Assembly: GCF_003020115.1 (NCBI RefSeq)
Contig: NZ_PYFX01000004.1
Location: 62,001-126,000, forward strand
DNA length: 64,000 nt
Origin: Bradyrhizobium sp. MOS002
GTDB lineage: Bacteria; Pseudomonadota; Alphaproteobacteria; Rhizobiales; Xanthobacteraceae
Direction of reading: 5' to 3'
This document shows, in pieces, positions 62,755-64,000 of this stretch; position 1 is the first letter of the stretch; every line of letters begins with the position of its first letter. A model generated the notes under the pieces. That model saw nothing but the letters and a program-made list of their open reading frames with translations. It made no database searches and was not told the origin of the DNA. Position numbers and translations under genes: made by a program.

Positions 62755-62843
62755 GAGCGAAGTGAACGCCGTTTCGCGCGAAGAAAACGCGACAAAACAA
62801 GAATGTAGAGCCCGTTTCGCTTCAATCGGAACGGAAAGGCCCG
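62755..62843. repeat. intergenic repeat region before kup
   Basis: TCGAGCGAAGTGAACGCC, GCGAAGAAAACGCGACAAAA and a nearly palindromic CCGTTTCGCTTCAATCGGAACGG form a composite of elements I recall from Bradyrhizobium intergenic DNA. The last part could fold into a hairpin after motB. Confidence 0.55.
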
Positions 62844-63012
62844 GGGCTATTGCGCTACCACTTTACCTGAGGCATGTCGTCGCGTGAGCGGCGACCGTTG
62901 CTGCGCCGTTACAGCATCTGCCCCGGCGCCTGCTATGGTGCCAATTGACAGGGGCGCCGGAACCGTCAAAAGGCGCCGGATCAATTCTCGGGCAGAAGCG
63001 TTCCAGTTTCAT

Positions 63013-64000
63013 ATGACGGCGAGCATCACATCGACCGAAGCTCCGGACGGGCCGGTCACCTCTGGTTTCTGGGGCCTGACGCTCGGGAGCATCGGCGTCG
63101 TCTTCGGCGACATCGGCACGTCGCCGCTCTACGCATTCCATGAAGCAGTCAGGGGCGCGGCCCATGGCCAGCCGGTCTCGCGGGTCATGGTGCTCGGCGT
63201 GCTCTCGCTGATCCTCTGGGCGCTGCTGATCGTCGTCACCGCCAAATACGTCCTGCTGCTGCTGCGCGCCGACAATAACGGGGAGGGCGGCACGCTTTCC
63301 CTCATGGCGCTCGGTCAGCGCGCGCTCGGGCGGCGGAGCTGGTTCCTGATGGCGCTCGGCGTGGTCGGCGCCTCCATGTTCATCGGCGATTCCATGATCA
63401 CACCCGCGATCTCGGTGCTGTCGGCGGTCGAGGGTCTGAAGCTCGCAACGCCCGCCTTCGAGCACTATGTCGTTCCCCTGACCGTGCTCATCCTGGCGCT
63501 GCTGTTCGCGGTCCAGAGCAAGGGGACGGCGCTGGTCGCCTCGGCCTTCGGGCCGGTGATGGTCGTCTGGTTCACCGTTCTTGCCGTATTGGGCGCCGTT
63601 CACATCGCCGACGATCCGTCGGTGCTAGCAGCGATCAATCCCTATTACGCGCTGCAATTCCTGCTGTCGCACGGCACGATTGGCCTGGTGACACTGGGCG
63701 CGGTGTTCCTCGCGGTGACCGGCGGCGAGGCGCTCTACGCAGATCTGGGCCATTTCGGCCGCAAGCCGATCCAGTCGGCCTGGATGTTCTTCGTGCTGCC
63801 CTCGCTCCTAATCAACTATTTCGGGCAGGGCGCACTGGTGCTGTCCGATCCCAGCGCAATCGAACACTCCTTCTACCGCATGGTGCCCGAGCACTTCGTG
63901 CTGCCGCTGGTTGGGCTTGCGACCGCGGCGACCGTGATCGCGAGCCAGGCGGTGATCACCGGGGCCTATTCGCTGGTCTATCAGGCTGTGCAGCTCGGCC
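63013..64000 (+). CDS. kup: KUP-type potassium transporter, 3' end cut by window
   Basis: The gene runs off the right edge; 329 residues are visible. The protein begins [15 protein letters not shown] and then shows [21 protein letters not shown], the KUP N-terminal signature. [38 protein letters not shown] and [15 protein letters not shown] are also typical. It imports K+ with H+ at low K+. Full-length KUP proteins have about 620-650 residues, so about half is missing here. ATG 63013 is the first Met in front of conserved sequence. Confidence 0.95.
   Translation, partial: MTASITSTEAPDGPVTSGFWGLTLGSIGVVFGDIGTSPLYAFHEAVRGAAHGQPVSRVMVLGVLSLILWALLIVVTAKYVLLLLRADNNGEGGTLSLMALGQRALGRRSWFLMALGVVGASMFIGDSMITPAISVLSAVEGLKLATPAFEHYVVPLTVLILALLFAVQSKGTALVASAFGPVMVVWFTVLAVLGAVHIADDPSVLAAINPYYALQFLLSHGTIGLVTLGAVFLAVTGGEALYADLGHFGRKPIQSAWMFFVLPSLLINYFGQGALVLSDPSAIEHSFYRMVPEHFVLPLVGLATAATVIASQAVITGAYSLVYQAVQLG

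Overview
The window looks like chromosomal sequence of a Bradyrhizobium-type alphaproteobacterium (Rhizobiales, Nitrobacteraceae). The support is high GC with strong third-position G/C, two TRAP binding proteins of the TakP type, a class II DAHP synthase, a DUF2865 secreted protein, short intergenic palindromic repeats of a kind I recall from Bradyrhizobium and Rhodopseudomonas, a CtrA-type box (TTAA-N7-TTAA) and two promoters of the EcfG general-stress type (GGAAC-N16/17-CGTT). The genus assignment is inference. I see no rRNA, tRNA, CRISPR array, transposase or integrase, so most of the window reads as core or stable accessory chromosome.

Layout. 1-2435: the end of a catabolic operon (alpha/beta hydrolase, hydantoinase/carbamoylase-type amidase, frameshifted flavin reductase). 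2714-10287: dusA, an aspartic protease, a DUF1289 protein, a PleC/DivJ-like histidine kinase with a CtrA box, nhaD, a beta-hydroxyacid dehydrogenase, a VOC protein and the Mrp/ApbC Fe-S carrier. 10506-21918: a solute-uptake region with two TakP-like TRAP binding proteins, the dctQM permease, a TctDE-like two-component system, a secreted M20 peptidase, an HWE kinase and an EcfG-promoter alpha/beta hydrolase. 22088-27412: moaA, a lipoprotein, gph, rpiA, a DUF2059 protein and gor. 27419-35940: a bicupin, a zinc-ribbon protein, a class II amidotransferase plus GCS2-type ligase operon behind an EcfG promoter, a PaiB-like protein, a MocR regulator and a MOSC-reductase-ferredoxin fusion.

36202-38293: a compact membrane operon (TerB-like, PGPGW-like, TerC/YjbE, UPF0114). 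38331-43759: four regulators and an aldehyde dehydrogenase. 43947-48901: a small secreted or membrane protein, an alpha/beta hydrolase, class II DAHP synthase, dgkA and nadE. 49066-55701: DUF2865 and small secreted proteins, then the tightly coupled cysS - 37-aa membrane protein - GNAT - cimA operon, a VOC protein and a LOG-family protein. 55819-64000: an Atm1-type ABC exporter, psd-pssA (phosphatidylethanolamine synthesis), an RraA-like protein, motA-motB stator genes and the start of kup.

The best candidates for something undescribed are the stress-promoter amidotransferase/ligase pair at 29141-31276, the TerB-PGPGW-TerC-UPF0114 operon, the strong 15-bp palindrome in the leader of the second TakP gene, and the 37-aa membrane peptide gene translationally coupled to cysS. 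All functional statements come from motif reading only; no database search was run.
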